This document shows, piece by piece, positions 24,820 through 34,012 of a stretch of DNA of 64,000 bases; position 1 is the stretch's first letter, and each line of letters opens with the position of its first letter. Under the pieces are notes generated by a model that saw nothing but the letters and a program-made list of their open reading frames with translations, did not search any database and was not told the origin of the DNA. The stretch comes from Flavivirga aquatica (GTDB lineage: Bacteria; Bacteroidota; Bacteroidia; Flavobacteriales; Flavobacteriaceae): positions 62,001 through 126,000 of the forward strand of contig NZ_MDJD01000048.1 in NCBI RefSeq assembly GCF_001747085.1, read 5' to 3'. The position numbers and the translations under genes are program-made.

Positions 24820-26013
24820 ATGGACAAAAAGAAAAAAACAATAGTTGCCATAGTAGGAACAGTATGTATAATACTTCTAATCGTATTATTAAAAGTATTT
24901 GTGTTTTCTTCAAGTGATTCTAAACAAAGAAGAAATCAACTATCTATTAGTACTCCAAAAGTTGACAAGCAAAAAATAAATAGAAAATCAAAATTAGAAC
25001 ATTACGAAGGAGAATCTATTGAAGCTATTGAGAAAAACAATGTTGTAAAAGGACTAGGTAATATAGAAGAAGTTAAAAAACAAGTAGCTTTTGAAGAACC
25101 TTCAATAATAGCAGGAGAAGAATTACGTAATGCATTAGAAAACAATAAGAATGTTAGAGAAGAAAACAACACATTAGAAACATTATACACCCCAGAACCT
25201 GTAGATGATGAATTGAAACAACTTATGCAACTACAAGAACAGTTGTTAGCACAATCCATACCTCAAACCAACCAGCAAGGAAGTCACACAGAAGAGGATG
25301 ATATTCAAAAGTTATTAGAAAGTTACAGTCAATTAAATCAAGCTTATTTAAAAAGCCCAACAGGAGAAAAAGAAGGTATTGATATTAGCCAATTAACTCC
25401 AGAAAAAATTGCAGAAATAGAAACTAGCGTTAACGAAAAATTAGCTGGAGATATAAGAAAGAAGTTTAAAGAGAAAAGTTACTTCCATGGAGCAGGGTCT
25501 GCCTCTAAACAAGACAATGTATTAGGTTTGGTGCCAGCAGAAACAGTAGACCAAGGTATACTTGTAAACGGTAGTACAATAGCCATTAGAACTAAAAAGG
25601 AAGTGCGCCTAACTAACCCGCCTGTGTTAATACCAAAAGGCGCTATTGTATATGGTAAGGTGTCTTTTGGTGCCAATAGATTGCTTATAACTATTAATAG
25701 TTACAAGCAAGGTAACAAACTCTATAAACTAAAATTTAGCCTATTTGATTTTGATGGTGTAGAAGGAATCCACCTAGGCAATCGCACTTGGCCAAAAATA
25801 CCAGCAAAGGTAACAAAGGATGTATATGATTATGCTTATCAAAAAGGTACACAAGCAGCCACGTTTGGTGGAGATAGTGCCATTCAATTAGATGAAGCAA
25901 AGGATATAGCTATTCTTTCAGCTTCTAAAGAAATAGGTAATGAAATCTTTGAAAAACGAAGAGTTTTCATGGCAAAGAAATATCATTTATGGTTTAATAT
26001 AAATACAAAATAA
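24820..26013 (+). CDS. traM: Conjugative transposon TraM-like protein (VirB10-type)
   Basis: A 397-residue VirB10-like scaffold spanning the envelope. A cytoplasmic KKKKK start and one transmembrane helix (about 8-29, IVAIVGTVCIILLIVLLKVFVF) precede a long low-complexity, charged periplasmic linker and a C-terminal domain with VNGSTIAIRTKKEVRL, PKGAIVYGKVSFGANRLLI and IPAKVTKDVYDYAYQKG, typical of Bacteroidota TraM. It starts 3 bp after the restored M23 stop and is followed by traG after 1 bp, so the genes are translationally close. Confidence 0.85.
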   Translation: MDKKKKTIVAIVGTVCIILLIVLLKVFVFSSSDSKQRRNQLSISTPKVDKQKINRKSKLEHYEGESIEAIEKNNVVKGLGNIEEVKKQVAFEEPSIIAGEELRNALENNKNVREENNTLETLYTPEPVDDELKQLMQLQEQLLAQSIPQTNQQGSHTEEDDIQKLLESYSQLNQAYLKSPTGEKEGIDISQLTPEKIAEIETSVNEKLAGDIRKKFKEKSYFHGAGSASKQDNVLGLVPAETVDQGILVNGSTIAIRTKKEVRLTNPPVLIPKGAIVYGKVSFGANRLLITINSYKQGNKLYKLKFSLFDFDGVEGIHLGNRTWPKIPAKVTKDVYDYAYQKGTQAATFGGDSAIQLDEAKDIAILSASKEIGNEIFEKRRVFMAKKYHLWFNINTK

Positions 26014-26014
26014 A

Positions 26015-28363
26015 ATGAAAAGCGATTCTTTAAATAAAACATTTCCCATTTATGCCGTAGAGAATGACTTGCTCATTTCTAAAAATGGAGATATTACTGT
26101 AGGCTATAAATTGCAATTGCCACAAATCTATTCTTTAGATAAAGTGAGTATTAATAGAATAAATCAATTATTTGATAAAATTATTAGATCGCTTCCAGAG
26201 GATACTATTATTCAAAAACAAGATTACTTTTTTGTAGATAAAATAAAGGAAGCCGTAACAGAAGGTGATTTAATGCTATCTAGAAGTGATAATAAGTTTT
26301 TTTATGAGAAACCAACATTAAGTCATGAGTGCTATTTGTTTATAACCAAAGATTCTAAAAGTAAAATTAGTTTAACAGGTAACACAAAACTGTATCAAAA
26401 ATACATGAGTGAAGTTAATGATTTTATTAAAGTAGTAAACACAAGCATATCGTTTCTTACTAAAGAAGAATTTTTTGTAGTAGAAGCTTTAAATTCTAAT
26501 ACTATAATTGAAGTTTTAGGAAAGTACATGTCGTTATCTCCAAAGGGGCAAGAATCTCTTAACGATTTGTTTTTTGATAAACAATTACAAGTAGGTAATA
26601 AAATTGGAGAAATGTATGCCATTAGCTCTTATAATCAATTACCATTAAGTGTAGAGACTACAAAGAAAAACATCGATTTTTCTACACAAAAAACAGATTT
26701 TCAAATCCCATTTATACAACCTATTTGTTTAGGCTTGGAATGTAATCATATCTACAATCAAGTCATATTTATAGAAAATTCACAAAAAGTATTTTCAAAA
26801 TTAAAAACAAAACTTAATCAGTTTAAAAGTTTAGCAATTCTATCAAAAGAAAATGAAGTGACTTACGATCAAATCGATCAACTGGTTAATAATGTTATTG
26901 AGAATGAATTACGATTTGTATACCAGCATTTTAATATCATTTTATGGGATATTAATGAAGAAAAGTTAGAAAACAGTAAAAATCAGTTAGAAAATGCTTT
27001 TAAAGAGTTATCAATTGTACCAAATCAAATAAAACATTCATTAAAAGATCTTTTTCTTTCTAATATACCAGGAGCTTGTGTAGGTATTCCCGAAACCTAT
27101 AAATTCATTGGTATATCAGAACAAACACCAATATTTCTAAATTTTGAAAGCTATTATCAAGGCAACAAAGAAGGGATCTTGCTTACAGATCGTAAAAACG
27201 AAGCGCCAGTAAGACTAGATTTATGGATAGAACCTGTAAAACGTGGATTAATTGTAAATAGAAATCGTTTAATATTTGGCCCTTCAGGAACAGGAAAATC
27301 ATTTCTTATCAATCATATTGCTAGTCAGTATTACGAGCAAGGACACCATATTGTTATGATTGATATAGGAAACTCTTATAAAAAGTTATGCAACTTGGTA
27401 AAAGGACAATACTATGCCTACGATCCAGATGTGCCTTTAGAGTTTAACCCCTTTCATTTTAATCATATTGATGAGGTTAATAACGATAAAAAAATATTCT
27501 TAACCTCGCTAATTATCTTTTTATGGAAAGGAGAAGATCCTTTTAAAAGAGAAGAAAAGCAAATTATAGGCTTGTATCTAGATGCTTATTATGAGACATT
27601 TACAAAGAACAACGACAGCTACCCATGTATGTCTTCTTTTTATGAGTTTGTAGATAAAAACCAAGTAATGGATAATGAGGAAAAATATTTTGATAAAATA
27701 AGCTTCCAACTTTCATTACGAGATTTTTATGATGGTAAGTACAGTAAGATTCTTAATTCAGAAAAACCCATAGATCTTGTACACGAGCGTTTTATAGTTT
27801 TTGAAATGGATAATATAAAAGATCATCCCATTTTATTTCCATTGGTAACTATGCTCTGTATTGATGTTGTAATGAGCAAGATTAGAAAAATACCTGAAGC
27901 AAAAAAATCCATTTTTATAGACGAATGTTGGAAGCCTATTTCTAAAGGAGAAATGGCACAATTTATCAAGTACTTATATAAAACAGTAAGGAAATTTTAT
28001 GGAGAAGTAGCCATTGCAACTCAAGATGTGGAAGATATTTTAGATACGCCCGCAGGACCAGCAATGATAAATAATACAGATACCATGATCTTGTTATCTC
28101 ATAAAAAGAAAATGGCAACCAAAGATAAGTTTGCACAGTACTTATCCTTTAGCGAATCGGATTTAGAAAAGTTGTTTTCAACAGATAAACGCGAAGTCTT
28201 TGTAAAAGTAGGAAGCCTATCTAATGTCTACAAAGTTAGCGTGTCCCCAGAACGCTATGCCTGCTACTCATCCAATGCAGATGAAAATAAAATCATTTTT
28301 GATACCTATAAAAAACAAAAAAACATGGAACTGGCATTAACAGAATTTGTAGAAAAACTTTAA
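26015..28363 (+). CDS. traG: TraG-family T4SS ATPase (VirB4-type)
   Basis: A 782-residue cytoplasmic/inner-membrane ATPase that powers T4SS assembly and transport. The N-terminal half is the TraG_N-like region. Walker A GPSGTGKS lies near residue 422, Walker B SIFIDECWKP near 630, followed by RKFYGEVAIATQDVEDI and the terminal VirB4 segment. Length matches Bacteroidota TraG conjugation ATPases. It lies between traM and traN, unlike the traE-F-G order of CTnDOT-type elements. Confidence 0.9.
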   Translation: MKSDSLNKTFPIYAVENDLLISKNGDITVGYKLQLPQIYSLDKVSINRINQLFDKIIRSLPEDTIIQKQDYFFVDKIKEAVTEGDLMLSRSDNKFFYEKPTLSHECYLFITKDSKSKISLTGNTKLYQKYMSEVNDFIKVVNTSISFLTKEEFFVVEALNSNTIIEVLGKYMSLSPKGQESLNDLFFDKQLQVGNKIGEMYAISSYNQLPLSVETTKKNIDFSTQKTDFQIPFIQPICLGLECNHIYNQVIFIENSQKVFSKLKTKLNQFKSLAILSKENEVTYDQIDQLVNNVIENELRFVYQHFNIILWDINEEKLENSKNQLENAFKELSIVPNQIKHSLKDLFLSNIPGACVGIPETYKFIGISEQTPIFLNFESYYQGNKEGILLTDRKNEAPVRLDLWIEPVKRGLIVNRNRLIFGPSGTGKSFLINHIASQYYEQGHHIVMIDIGNSYKKLCNLVKGQYYAYDPDVPLEFNPFHFNHIDEVNNDKKIFLTSLIIFLWKGEDPFKREEKQIIGLYLDAYYETFTKNNDSYPCMSSFYEFVDKNQVMDNEEKYFDKISFQLSLRDFYDGKYSKILNSEKPIDLVHERFIVFEMDNIKDHPILFPLVTMLCIDVVMSKIRKIPEAKKSIFIDECWKPISKGEMAQFIKYLYKTVRKFYGEVAIATQDVEDILDTPAGPAMINNTDTMILLSHKKKMATKDKFAQYLSFSESDLEKLFSTDKREVFVKVGSLSNVYKVSVSPERYACYSSNADENKIIFDTYKKQKNMELALTEFVEKL

Positions 28364-28376
28364 AAATTTATAAGCA

Positions 28377-29222
28377 ATGAAAAAACAAATCATTTTAAGC
28401 ATCGCACTAGCATTTATAATTAACAAAAAAGCTATTAGTCAAAAACACTTAATTCCGTTAGAAAAGCAAGATACCTTGCAAGTATCTGATATAAAAACAA
28501 CACACCTTTTATTTGATCAAAGAATTAAATATCTAGATGTAGGCTCTCCTTATTTTGTAGCAGATACCACCCAACAAATGGTAAAATTGAAACATATTGG
28601 AGAGGAATTGGTAGATGTAAGAAGTCAAGTGTCTAACCTAACTGTAATTACAGAAGATGGCGGGTATTACTCTCTAGTACTATCGTACAAACGGTTTTTA
28701 GACAATTTAACATACAAAGTTAAAAGAACTGTAGAGTTTGCAGATGCAGTAAAAAATGAAGTTGAAAAAGAAGAAGAAAAATCGGCAGAATTGCTATCGC
28801 TTTGCGAAAAACTAGATAAAAACTTTAATAACAAAATACACATTAAAAATGGTAAATCTGGAGATATAAGAATACGCGTTACTGGAATATTTTATATCAA
28901 AGAAAAAATAGGATTACGTTTAGAGCTTAAAAACGAATCGGCTATCGATTTCGATATTGATAATATTCTGTTTAGAACCAAATTAAACAAACGTTTATCT
29001 AAAGATTATTTATACCAAGAGCGTGTAATTCATCCAATACATACCTGTACAGAAGACTTTGAAATAATAGGTAATGGTCAAAAAAATGTCACCTTACTAT
29101 TTGACAAGTTTATGCTTAACGAAAAAGAAAAACTGTCTATCGATATTTTCGAAACAAATGGAGGTAGATCTGCAAGCATTAATATAGCAAGAGAAGATTT
29201 GTTAAAACCAAAAGTTATTTAG
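28377..29222 (+). CDS. traN: Conjugative transposon TraN-like protein (DUF4138, VirB9-type)
   Basis: A 281-residue periplasmic protein: signal peptide (IILSIALAFIINKKAISQ), then the TraN segment TTHLLFDQRIKYLDVGSPYFVAD, two beta-rich halves and a C-terminal domain (GIFYIKEKIGLRLELKNESAIDF). TraN/VirB9 proteins form the outer-membrane core with TraM/VirB10. It lies 13 bp after traG and 2 bp before the next gene, in the same operon. Confidence 0.85.
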   Translation: MKKQIILSIALAFIINKKAISQKHLIPLEKQDTLQVSDIKTTHLLFDQRIKYLDVGSPYFVADTTQQMVKLKHIGEELVDVRSQVSNLTVITEDGGYYSLVLSYKRFLDNLTYKVKRTVEFADAVKNEVEKEEEKSAELLSLCEKLDKNFNNKIHIKNGKSGDIRIRVTGIFYIKEKIGLRLELKNESAIDFDIDNILFRTKLNKRLSKDYLYQERVIHPIHTCTEDFEIIGNGQKNVTLLFDKFMLNEKEKLSIDIFETNGGRSASINIAREDLLKPKVI

Positions 29223-29224
29223 CT

Positions 29225-29728
29225 ATGAAAAGGTATCTAGTATTTCTTGTAATTGGTTTTGCTTTTAATTTTTGTTCAGCTCAATTACCATATTTTGATC
29301 CGGGCGCTGCAATACGTGAATTAGAAAGTAGAAGTGTAAAAAAGTTGAAAGAGGAATCTTTAAAAACAACAGTAGCTTTTGGAGCTACAGCAACAGTAGC
29401 AGAGCTAGAAAAGCTTTCTAGAACCAGGTATTTAGGAGTTAGTACCGCAGTGAATATTCAATACCGTAAATATGAAAGTATGTGTAGTAGTTACCTAAAC
29501 CCTTTTAAAAAGCAAAAATGTAAAAACAGGTATAATTACTTAAAGTATGCGCATAGAAAAGTTATGGGACTTTTAGCAATACCTACAAAACACAAGGTTA
29601 ATGTTGGTGTAAAGGAACAGATTAAACAAAAATATGCACACATAACCAACACAATTTTAAAAGAGTTGGAAGCTTTAAAGTTAAAAGCAGAAAAGGATAA
29701 TTTTTATACACGATTAATTATAAAGTAA
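29225..29728 (+). CDS. Exported protein of unknown function in the T4SS operon
   Basis: A 167-residue basic helical protein with a signal peptide (YLVFLVIGFAFNFCSAQ) and a mature start LPYFDPGAAIRELE. A Cys pair (CSSYLNPFKKQKC) may form a disulfide. The DPG start recurs in the third of these small proteins (VDPGSM). Size, export and position suggest a VirB5/TraI-like surface or pilus-tip component, but no family is recognised. Confidence 0.65.
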   Translation: MKRYLVFLVIGFAFNFCSAQLPYFDPGAAIRELESRSVKKLKEESLKTTVAFGATATVAELEKLSRTRYLGVSTAVNIQYRKYESMCSSYLNPFKKQKCKNRYNYLKYAHRKVMGLLAIPTKHKVNVGVKEQIKQKYAHITNTILKELEALKLKAEKDNFYTRLIIK

Positions 29729-29738
29729 ACTAAAAAAA

Positions 29739-30344
29739 ATGAAGCACATATATATCATAATATTCTTAAGTGTATTTGGAGTTCAGTTAGGGTTTAGTCA
29801 ATTCTTTCATGTACACATACATATTAATAACACAGATACAGAAACAAGAAGTAAGCTAGCAGCTTTAACAGGTATTTTGGCATTGAGAAATGGGACTTTA
29901 ATAGATTTAAATAAGGAATTATCAGGAGCCGTAAAATCCCATAACAAGCAACGTTTATTACAGTACACTAAAAATAAATACGATAAAGGCAATGGATTTA
30001 TTACTAGTGCAGCTACGTCTTCAGTTTTAAGTTTGGGAGCATCTACATTGGCAAGTAGATCTTGGTTGCCATATATGACGAAAGACAAAAGAGATTATTT
30101 AAATGCTATAACTATGGAGAAAGGCTTATTGCTGGCATTACAAAATGTAAGTAAAACAAAAATTAAGTCATCCAAAAGGCAAGAAGTGTATAGATTACGT
30201 GATAAGCTCCTTAGAGAGTTTTCTAAAAACGATAGAGATGCCCGAAAAACCCTTTTCCTCCCATTAGCTGGTTTGACTGTAATTAATTATAAAGATTTTT
30301 TAAAACTATATAGGAAGTTAAAAAAGGTAGATATCGCATTGTAG
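29739..30344 (+). CDS. Exported protein of unknown function in the T4SS operon
   Basis: A 201-residue protein with a signal peptide (YIIIFLSVFGVQLGFSQ). It has a small-residue hydrophobic stretch (GFITSAATSSVLSLGASTLAS) and a basic helical C-terminal half. No recognised domain. It begins 10 bp after the preceding gene. The central Gly/Ala/Ser-rich segment could associate with membrane. Confidence 0.6.
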   Translation: MKHIYIIIFLSVFGVQLGFSQFFHVHIHINNTDTETRSKLAALTGILALRNGTLIDLNKELSGAVKSHNKQRLLQYTKNKYDKGNGFITSAATSSVLSLGASTLASRSWLPYMTKDKRDYLNAITMEKGLLLALQNVSKTKIKSSKRQEVYRLRDKLLREFSKNDRDARKTLFLPLAGLTVINYKDFLKLYRKLKKVDIAL

Positions 30345-30433
30345 TATCAAATAAATAACAAATAAACAATTGCATATTCACTTTAAAACAAACTATTAAG
30401 AGAAAATATTTTTTAACCTAAAAATAAGTACAG

Positions 30434-30973
30434 ATGAAAGTTAAGTTATTCTATATCGCCTTTTTTTTATTCTGTTCTGTAAAGAGCATAGCCCAACAAT
30501 TCCCTGTACTTGTAGATCCAGGATCTATGACAGGATCCGTATTATCATGGAGTTTATATTCAATGTTAAGTACTGAAGATAAAAATAACAGAAAGAAAAT
30601 AATTGCTTTTAAAAAAGATTTAGCAAAGCGCCATTTGTATTTGGTAGAAGGCGCAATAGTAGTTAACAAAATTAATAGAGAAATTTCAAACTGTAAAGAA
30701 AGGTATAGGCAGTTAGAACATAGAAATAAATCGCTCTCTTTCTTAAGTTATTCTAAGAAAAAGATCAATAATAAAATGTTGAATTTAGTTAATGTTATGT
30801 TAGAAAATATAAATAAAGGATTGAAAAATCAAAGGGCTTTAGAAGTGCTTTATGGAGAGAAATTAAATCTATTGCAAAACACTATGAAATCGTTAACAGA
30901 AATCTATAGAGTGTTAGATGTAGTAGAAGATAATATTGAAAAAACTAAACTGTATAATCGAATTTTTAATTAA
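30434..30973 (+). CDS. Exported protein of unknown function in the T4SS operon (VirB5-like candidate)
   Basis: A 179-residue protein with a signal peptide (LFYIAFFLFCSVKSIAQ) and mature start QFPVLVDPGSMTGSVLSWSLY, then long charged helices. Short exported helical proteins of this build fill the VirB5/TraI slot in other T4SS clusters. No sequence match to that family is claimed. An 89-bp gap precedes it. Confidence 0.6.
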   Translation: MKVKLFYIAFFLFCSVKSIAQQFPVLVDPGSMTGSVLSWSLYSMLSTEDKNNRKKIIAFKKDLAKRHLYLVEGAIVVNKINREISNCKERYRQLEHRNKSLSFLSYSKKKINNKMLNLVNVMLENINKGLKNQRALEVLYGEKLNLLQNTMKSLTEIYRVLDVVEDNIEKTKLYNRIFN

Positions 30974-30980
30974 AACCACT

Positions 30981-31520
30981 ATGAAATTTATTTTATCATA
31001 CGTATTGTTTCTTATAGCAATAACAAACATAAATGCACAGTTTAATTTTACTATAAACGGGAGTTTTAAAGATATTTTGTCTCAAAGAGCTTACACGAAA
31101 ATTAATACAGAGAATGGCGTAGTAGGAGCAGAGGCAGTAATTAGCTTATTGAGTACAAAATCGTTTACCTCGCTTATAAATGATCAATTAGAAGAGCTAT
31201 TGACATTTAACGATGTGCTTTTAAGAGAAAAAGAAAACCTTATAAATTTTGTAAAAGGAGGAAGTTTTAGTAAAGGGTTAGGATACAATAGTTATGGTTA
31301 CATTACAAAAAAATATCCTCTTTTTGATCTTAATCCTAGTGATGTTTTTAGAAAAAAAATTATACGATATAGGTTTGAACTTAAACTAAAAAAGGAAAGT
31401 AAAAAAATAAGAGATTATCTTAATGTAGATAATCCTATTCCAGAAGGCGAGCGGATTCTACTCACACTTACAACACTAGAAAATGTAATCAATTTAACAT
31501 TAGAAAATGAAAGCTATTAA
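30981..31520 (+). CDS. Exported protein of unknown function in the T4SS operon
   Basis: About 179 residues from ATG at 30981, which directly starts a signal peptide (MKFILSYVLFLIAITNINAQ) 7 bp after the previous stop. The frame is open further upstream to 30936, but that would overlap the previous gene and bury the signal. The mature part begins FNFTINGSFKDILSQR and is helical. No family recognised. Confidence 0.6.
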   Translation: MKFILSYVLFLIAITNINAQFNFTINGSFKDILSQRAYTKINTENGVVGAEAVISLLSTKSFTSLINDQLEELLTFNDVLLREKENLINFVKGGSFSKGLGYNSYGYITKKYPLFDLNPSDVFRKKIIRYRFELKLKKESKKIRDYLNVDNPIPEGERILLTLTTLENVINLTLENESY

Positions 31521-32085
31521 TTTTATAATCATGCTATTTTGTACTATAAACTTATCTGCACAAACGATGTCTTGGAGTATCGCAGATGTAGTTGTTGGTG
31601 GAGAAAAAACAGTAATCACTGCGGCACTGGGCACAGAGTTAAGTTTAAGAAAGGCTCAAGGTAAATTAATAAAAGAGTTAGAAGAGGCTGAAGAAAACTA
31701 TAATTCAAAACGCGAAATTAAAGCAAACTTTAAAAGTAGCTTTATAATTATTGCAGCAGTACAAACTCAAATTATAAATCTTAATAAAAAAATAGAAAAT
31801 ATAAACTCAAACATTAGCGTCCTTAAAATAGCATCCTTTGGTGTTGGTCATGGATTGTCTAGATACAAAGCCGCATTAGATACAGAACAGAAGTATTTAC
31901 AAAAAATTAACGAAGAAAACTTGCTAGTAGGAGGTACTGGTTTTTTTGTAAGTGGCGGCACAGGACATTTATATACAGCCTATTTAAAGCTGCTGTTAAG
32001 AATTATACCTATTAAAAATGAAATACTAAAAATAGAAAAAGAAATAAAAGCGAAAATGACAGTTACCAAAATTTTTCAAAAATAA
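31507..32085 (+). CDS. Exported coiled-coil protein of unknown function in the T4SS operon
   Basis: A 192-residue protein with a signal peptide (INFIIMLFCTINLSAQ). The mature part begins TMSWSIADVVVGGEKTVITAALGTEL, then a coiled coil (LIKELEEAEENYNSKREIK), a glycine-rich hydrophobic patch (LLVGGTGFFVSGGTGHLYT) and a short helix. It overlaps the previous gene by 14 bp. It is the last of five small exported proteins between TraN and the VirB6-like protein. Confidence 0.6.
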   Translation: MKAINFIIMLFCTINLSAQTMSWSIADVVVGGEKTVITAALGTELSLRKAQGKLIKELEEAEENYNSKREIKANFKSSFIIIAAVQTQIINLNKKIENINSNISVLKIASFGVGHGLSRYKAALDTEQKYLQKINEENLLVGGTGFFVSGGTGHLYTAYLKLLLRIIPIKNEILKIEKEIKAKMTVTKIFQK

Positions 32086-32101
32086 TTTAAAATAAAATAC
32101 T

Positions 32102-33001
32102 ATGGATATATTAGATGCTATTGACAAAATAAATGACTCCATTTTCGAGGGAGTAGGCTCCGGTATTGGAGGAGTAAGCGGATTTGTAAATCATGTAATC
32201 CCTTATTGTTCCTTATTGGCAACTATAATTATGATCATTTTGGTAGGAACTAAAGTCATCAATTATTTTATGAACCCCTCGGGGAATATGGATCCTTTTA
32301 TACTAGTGAAACCCATTTTGGTTTTGGCTGCTATTGTTTTATACCAACCTCTTGTAGAATTGCTTTTAGTAAAACCTGTAAACCTAGTCACAGATATTAC
32401 AGAAAGTGCTGCAATGCAAACGGTAAACATAACAAGCATGGATAATTTTTTAGATATAGTAGATGCACAATTATCTAATGTTCAAGATGCTGCAACAGGA
32501 GGTAATGGTACTGTAAGTATATACGATATATTACAATTATCAACGTTTTTAGAAATTATTCATTTACTAATACAATTTGTAGCACTAGTAGTTACAGGGT
32601 ACATTTTATTAAGACAGGTTTTGTTAAAAGCAATTTACTTTATTTTAGGAGTGTTTGTGTTACCATTGTCTTTAATCCCATCTAATTTTGAAATTTTAAA
32701 AAACTGGTTCTTTGGGTTTTTATCTGTCCTTTTATGGATACCTATATTAAGAATATTCCAAACGCTTATTGTTTTAATTCATCAAGCGCCTATAGATGGC
32801 GGGTTTACGCAACCATTATACTCTGTGGTTTTACAAGTGGTTATGATTCTGTTTTTAATTCAAGTACCTAAATATGCTAACTTTTTAGTAAATGGTTCTG
32901 GAGATAATGATGGTAACGGCTACCTTTTTTGGACTGGGAGAGAAATTTATCAGAAGATGTCCTCTAGAAGGTCTAATCGTAATAATAACGATAATAAATA
33001 A
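32102..33001 (+). CDS. VirB6/TrbL-like polytopic membrane protein (TraJ-type)
   Basis: A 299-residue inner-membrane protein with six or seven hydrophobic segments (CSLLATIIMIILVGTKVI, PILVLAAIVLYQPLVELLL, LLIQFVALVVTGYILL, AIYFILGVFVLPLSLI, WFFGFLSVLLWIPILRIF, LYSVVLQVVMILFLIQV) and a charged C-terminal tail. Size, topology and position fit the VirB6/TraJ translocation-pore protein. Assignment is by topology and context. Confidence 0.7.
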   Translation: MDILDAIDKINDSIFEGVGSGIGGVSGFVNHVIPYCSLLATIIMIILVGTKVINYFMNPSGNMDPFILVKPILVLAAIVLYQPLVELLLVKPVNLVTDITESAAMQTVNITSMDNFLDIVDAQLSNVQDAATGGNGTVSIYDILQLSTFLEIIHLLIQFVALVVTGYILLRQVLLKAIYFILGVFVLPLSLIPSNFEILKNWFFGFLSVLLWIPILRIFQTLIVLIHQAPIDGGFTQPLYSVVLQVVMILFLIQVPKYANFLVNGSGDNDGNGYLFWTGREIYQKMSSRRSNRNNNDNK

Positions 33002-33010
33002 TAATAAACT

Positions 33011-33292
33011 ATGGAATATAAAACACCTAAGGTATTAGAAAAAAAACCTGTTATAGCTGGTTTCGATCTTAAAACAATAGTGGTTATATCGGCTTGTTTT
33101 TTACTCTTTTTATTTACCGTATTTGCTTCGTTTTTTCTGTCGCTGTCATTTATTCTAATAGCAGCAATTTATATAAAAATTCAGAAAAAATATCCAGAGA
33201 GAGGAGAGTTAAGTATACTAATAAAATACACAACAAGTGTTAAATGTATAGAAGTAAATCAACCCATTATCTCTTTAATAAAAACAAAATAG
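33011..33292 (+). CDS. VirB3-like small membrane protein (TraF/DUF4133-type candidate)
   Basis: A 93-residue protein with paired hydrophobic segments (IVVISACFLLFLFTVFASFFLSLSFILIA) between charged ends, the usual layout of VirB3/TraF inner-membrane proteins that work with the VirB4 ATPase. It lies 9 bp after the VirB6-like gene and before the VirB2-like gene. Confidence 0.65.
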   Translation: MEYKTPKVLEKKPVIAGFDLKTIVVISACFLLFLFTVFASFFLSLSFILIAAIYIKIQKKYPERGELSILIKYTTSVKCIEVNQPIISLIKTK

Positions 33293-33372
33293 GAAGTGTT
33301 TTTAAAAACACAAACTAAAATTTTAATGAATACATTTTAAATAAATTAATAATCTTAGAAACAAATTTAATT

Positions 33373-33759
33373 ATGAAAACTAAAAAGCAAAATTTAACAA
33401 TTAAAAATTTAAAAGCATTAGATGTAAAATCGATAAAGTCTAAAATTAAAACGCCTAAATTAATATGCACAGTACTTTTGGTATTGCTTCATGTAGCTCC
33501 AGCTTTTGCTCAAGTAACAGATGTTGAAAATCAATTAGGAATATGGGGAGATAATATAAAAACAATCCTTAATGCTGTAGTAGGTATATTTTCTATAGGT
33601 GGTGGATTTTTAATATTTATTCAATATATGCAAGGTAATGAACAAGCACAAAAAAACTTTATTAGGTTTATTATTGGATTAGCTATTTTTGGCTTAGTAG
33701 CATTAATTGCTAATATTTTCTTACCAGGAGCAGACAACAATGTAGATTGGGATGTATAA
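33373..33759 (+). CDS. traE: VirB2/TrbC-like pilin (TraE, DUF4134-type)
   Basis: A 128-residue protein with a basic N-terminus, a long signal/transmembrane segment ending LLHVAPAFAQ, then two hydrophobic helices (TILNAVVGIFSIGGGFLIFIQ and FIRFIIGLAIFGLVALIANIF) around a short cytoplasmic loop (GNEQAQKN). This is the layout of Bacteroidota TraE/DUF4134 pilins. The subunit probably forms the T4SS pilus. A structured intergenic region follows. Confidence 0.75.
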   Translation: MKTKKQNLTIKNLKALDVKSIKSKIKTPKLICTVLLVLLHVAPAFAQVTDVENQLGIWGDNIKTILNAVVGIFSIGGGFLIFIQYMQGNEQAQKNFIRFIIGLAIFGLVALIANIFLPGADNNVDWDV

Positions 33760-33827
33760 ATAAACTTCATTTTTAAAAGTACTCATACAGCATTTACAAA
33801 TGGTCTATAAAAACATGAGTATTTTAC

Positions 33828-33964
33828 AATAGGGTTGCGCAGTTAGAGCAGCTTAATTACAGATTTACAAACTAGGAAAATCCTCAACATTTAGAGGTCT
33901 TATAATTCCCTTGAAAAACAGGGACAGGACAACTATTACCCTAATTTATCTGGGCAACCCTATT
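33828..33964 (+). ncRNA. Putative structured RNA or cis-regulatory element between the pilin and traK
   Basis: A perfect 11-bp inverted repeat, AATAGGGTTGC (33828-33838) and GCAACCCTATT (33954-33964), encloses 115 nt. Inside are smaller hairpins (CCTC/GAGG at 33882-33897; CCCT/AGGG at 33908-33923). It ends 48 bp before the traK ATG. It is not coding and no riboswitch family is recognised. It may be an attenuator, leader or small RNA. Confidence 0.45.
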
Positions 33965-34012
33965 AAAAATGACATTTAAATTTTAACAAATTATTTAAAA
34001 AACTATTAGAAA

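Noticed and set aside
33831-33900. tRNA-like start (GGGTTGCGCAGTTAGAGC) followed by a distant CAACCCT
   Set aside because: The D-arm-like part is present by eye, but no anticodon or T arm of correct size can be placed and the closing strand is about 115 nt away; kept only as an unknown structured RNA.
16147-33910. Shared 11-mer TTATAATTCCC upstream of both LRR genes and in the 33.8-kb structured element
   Set aside because: Two copies come from the duplication and the third is short and AT-rich, so chance cannot be excluded.
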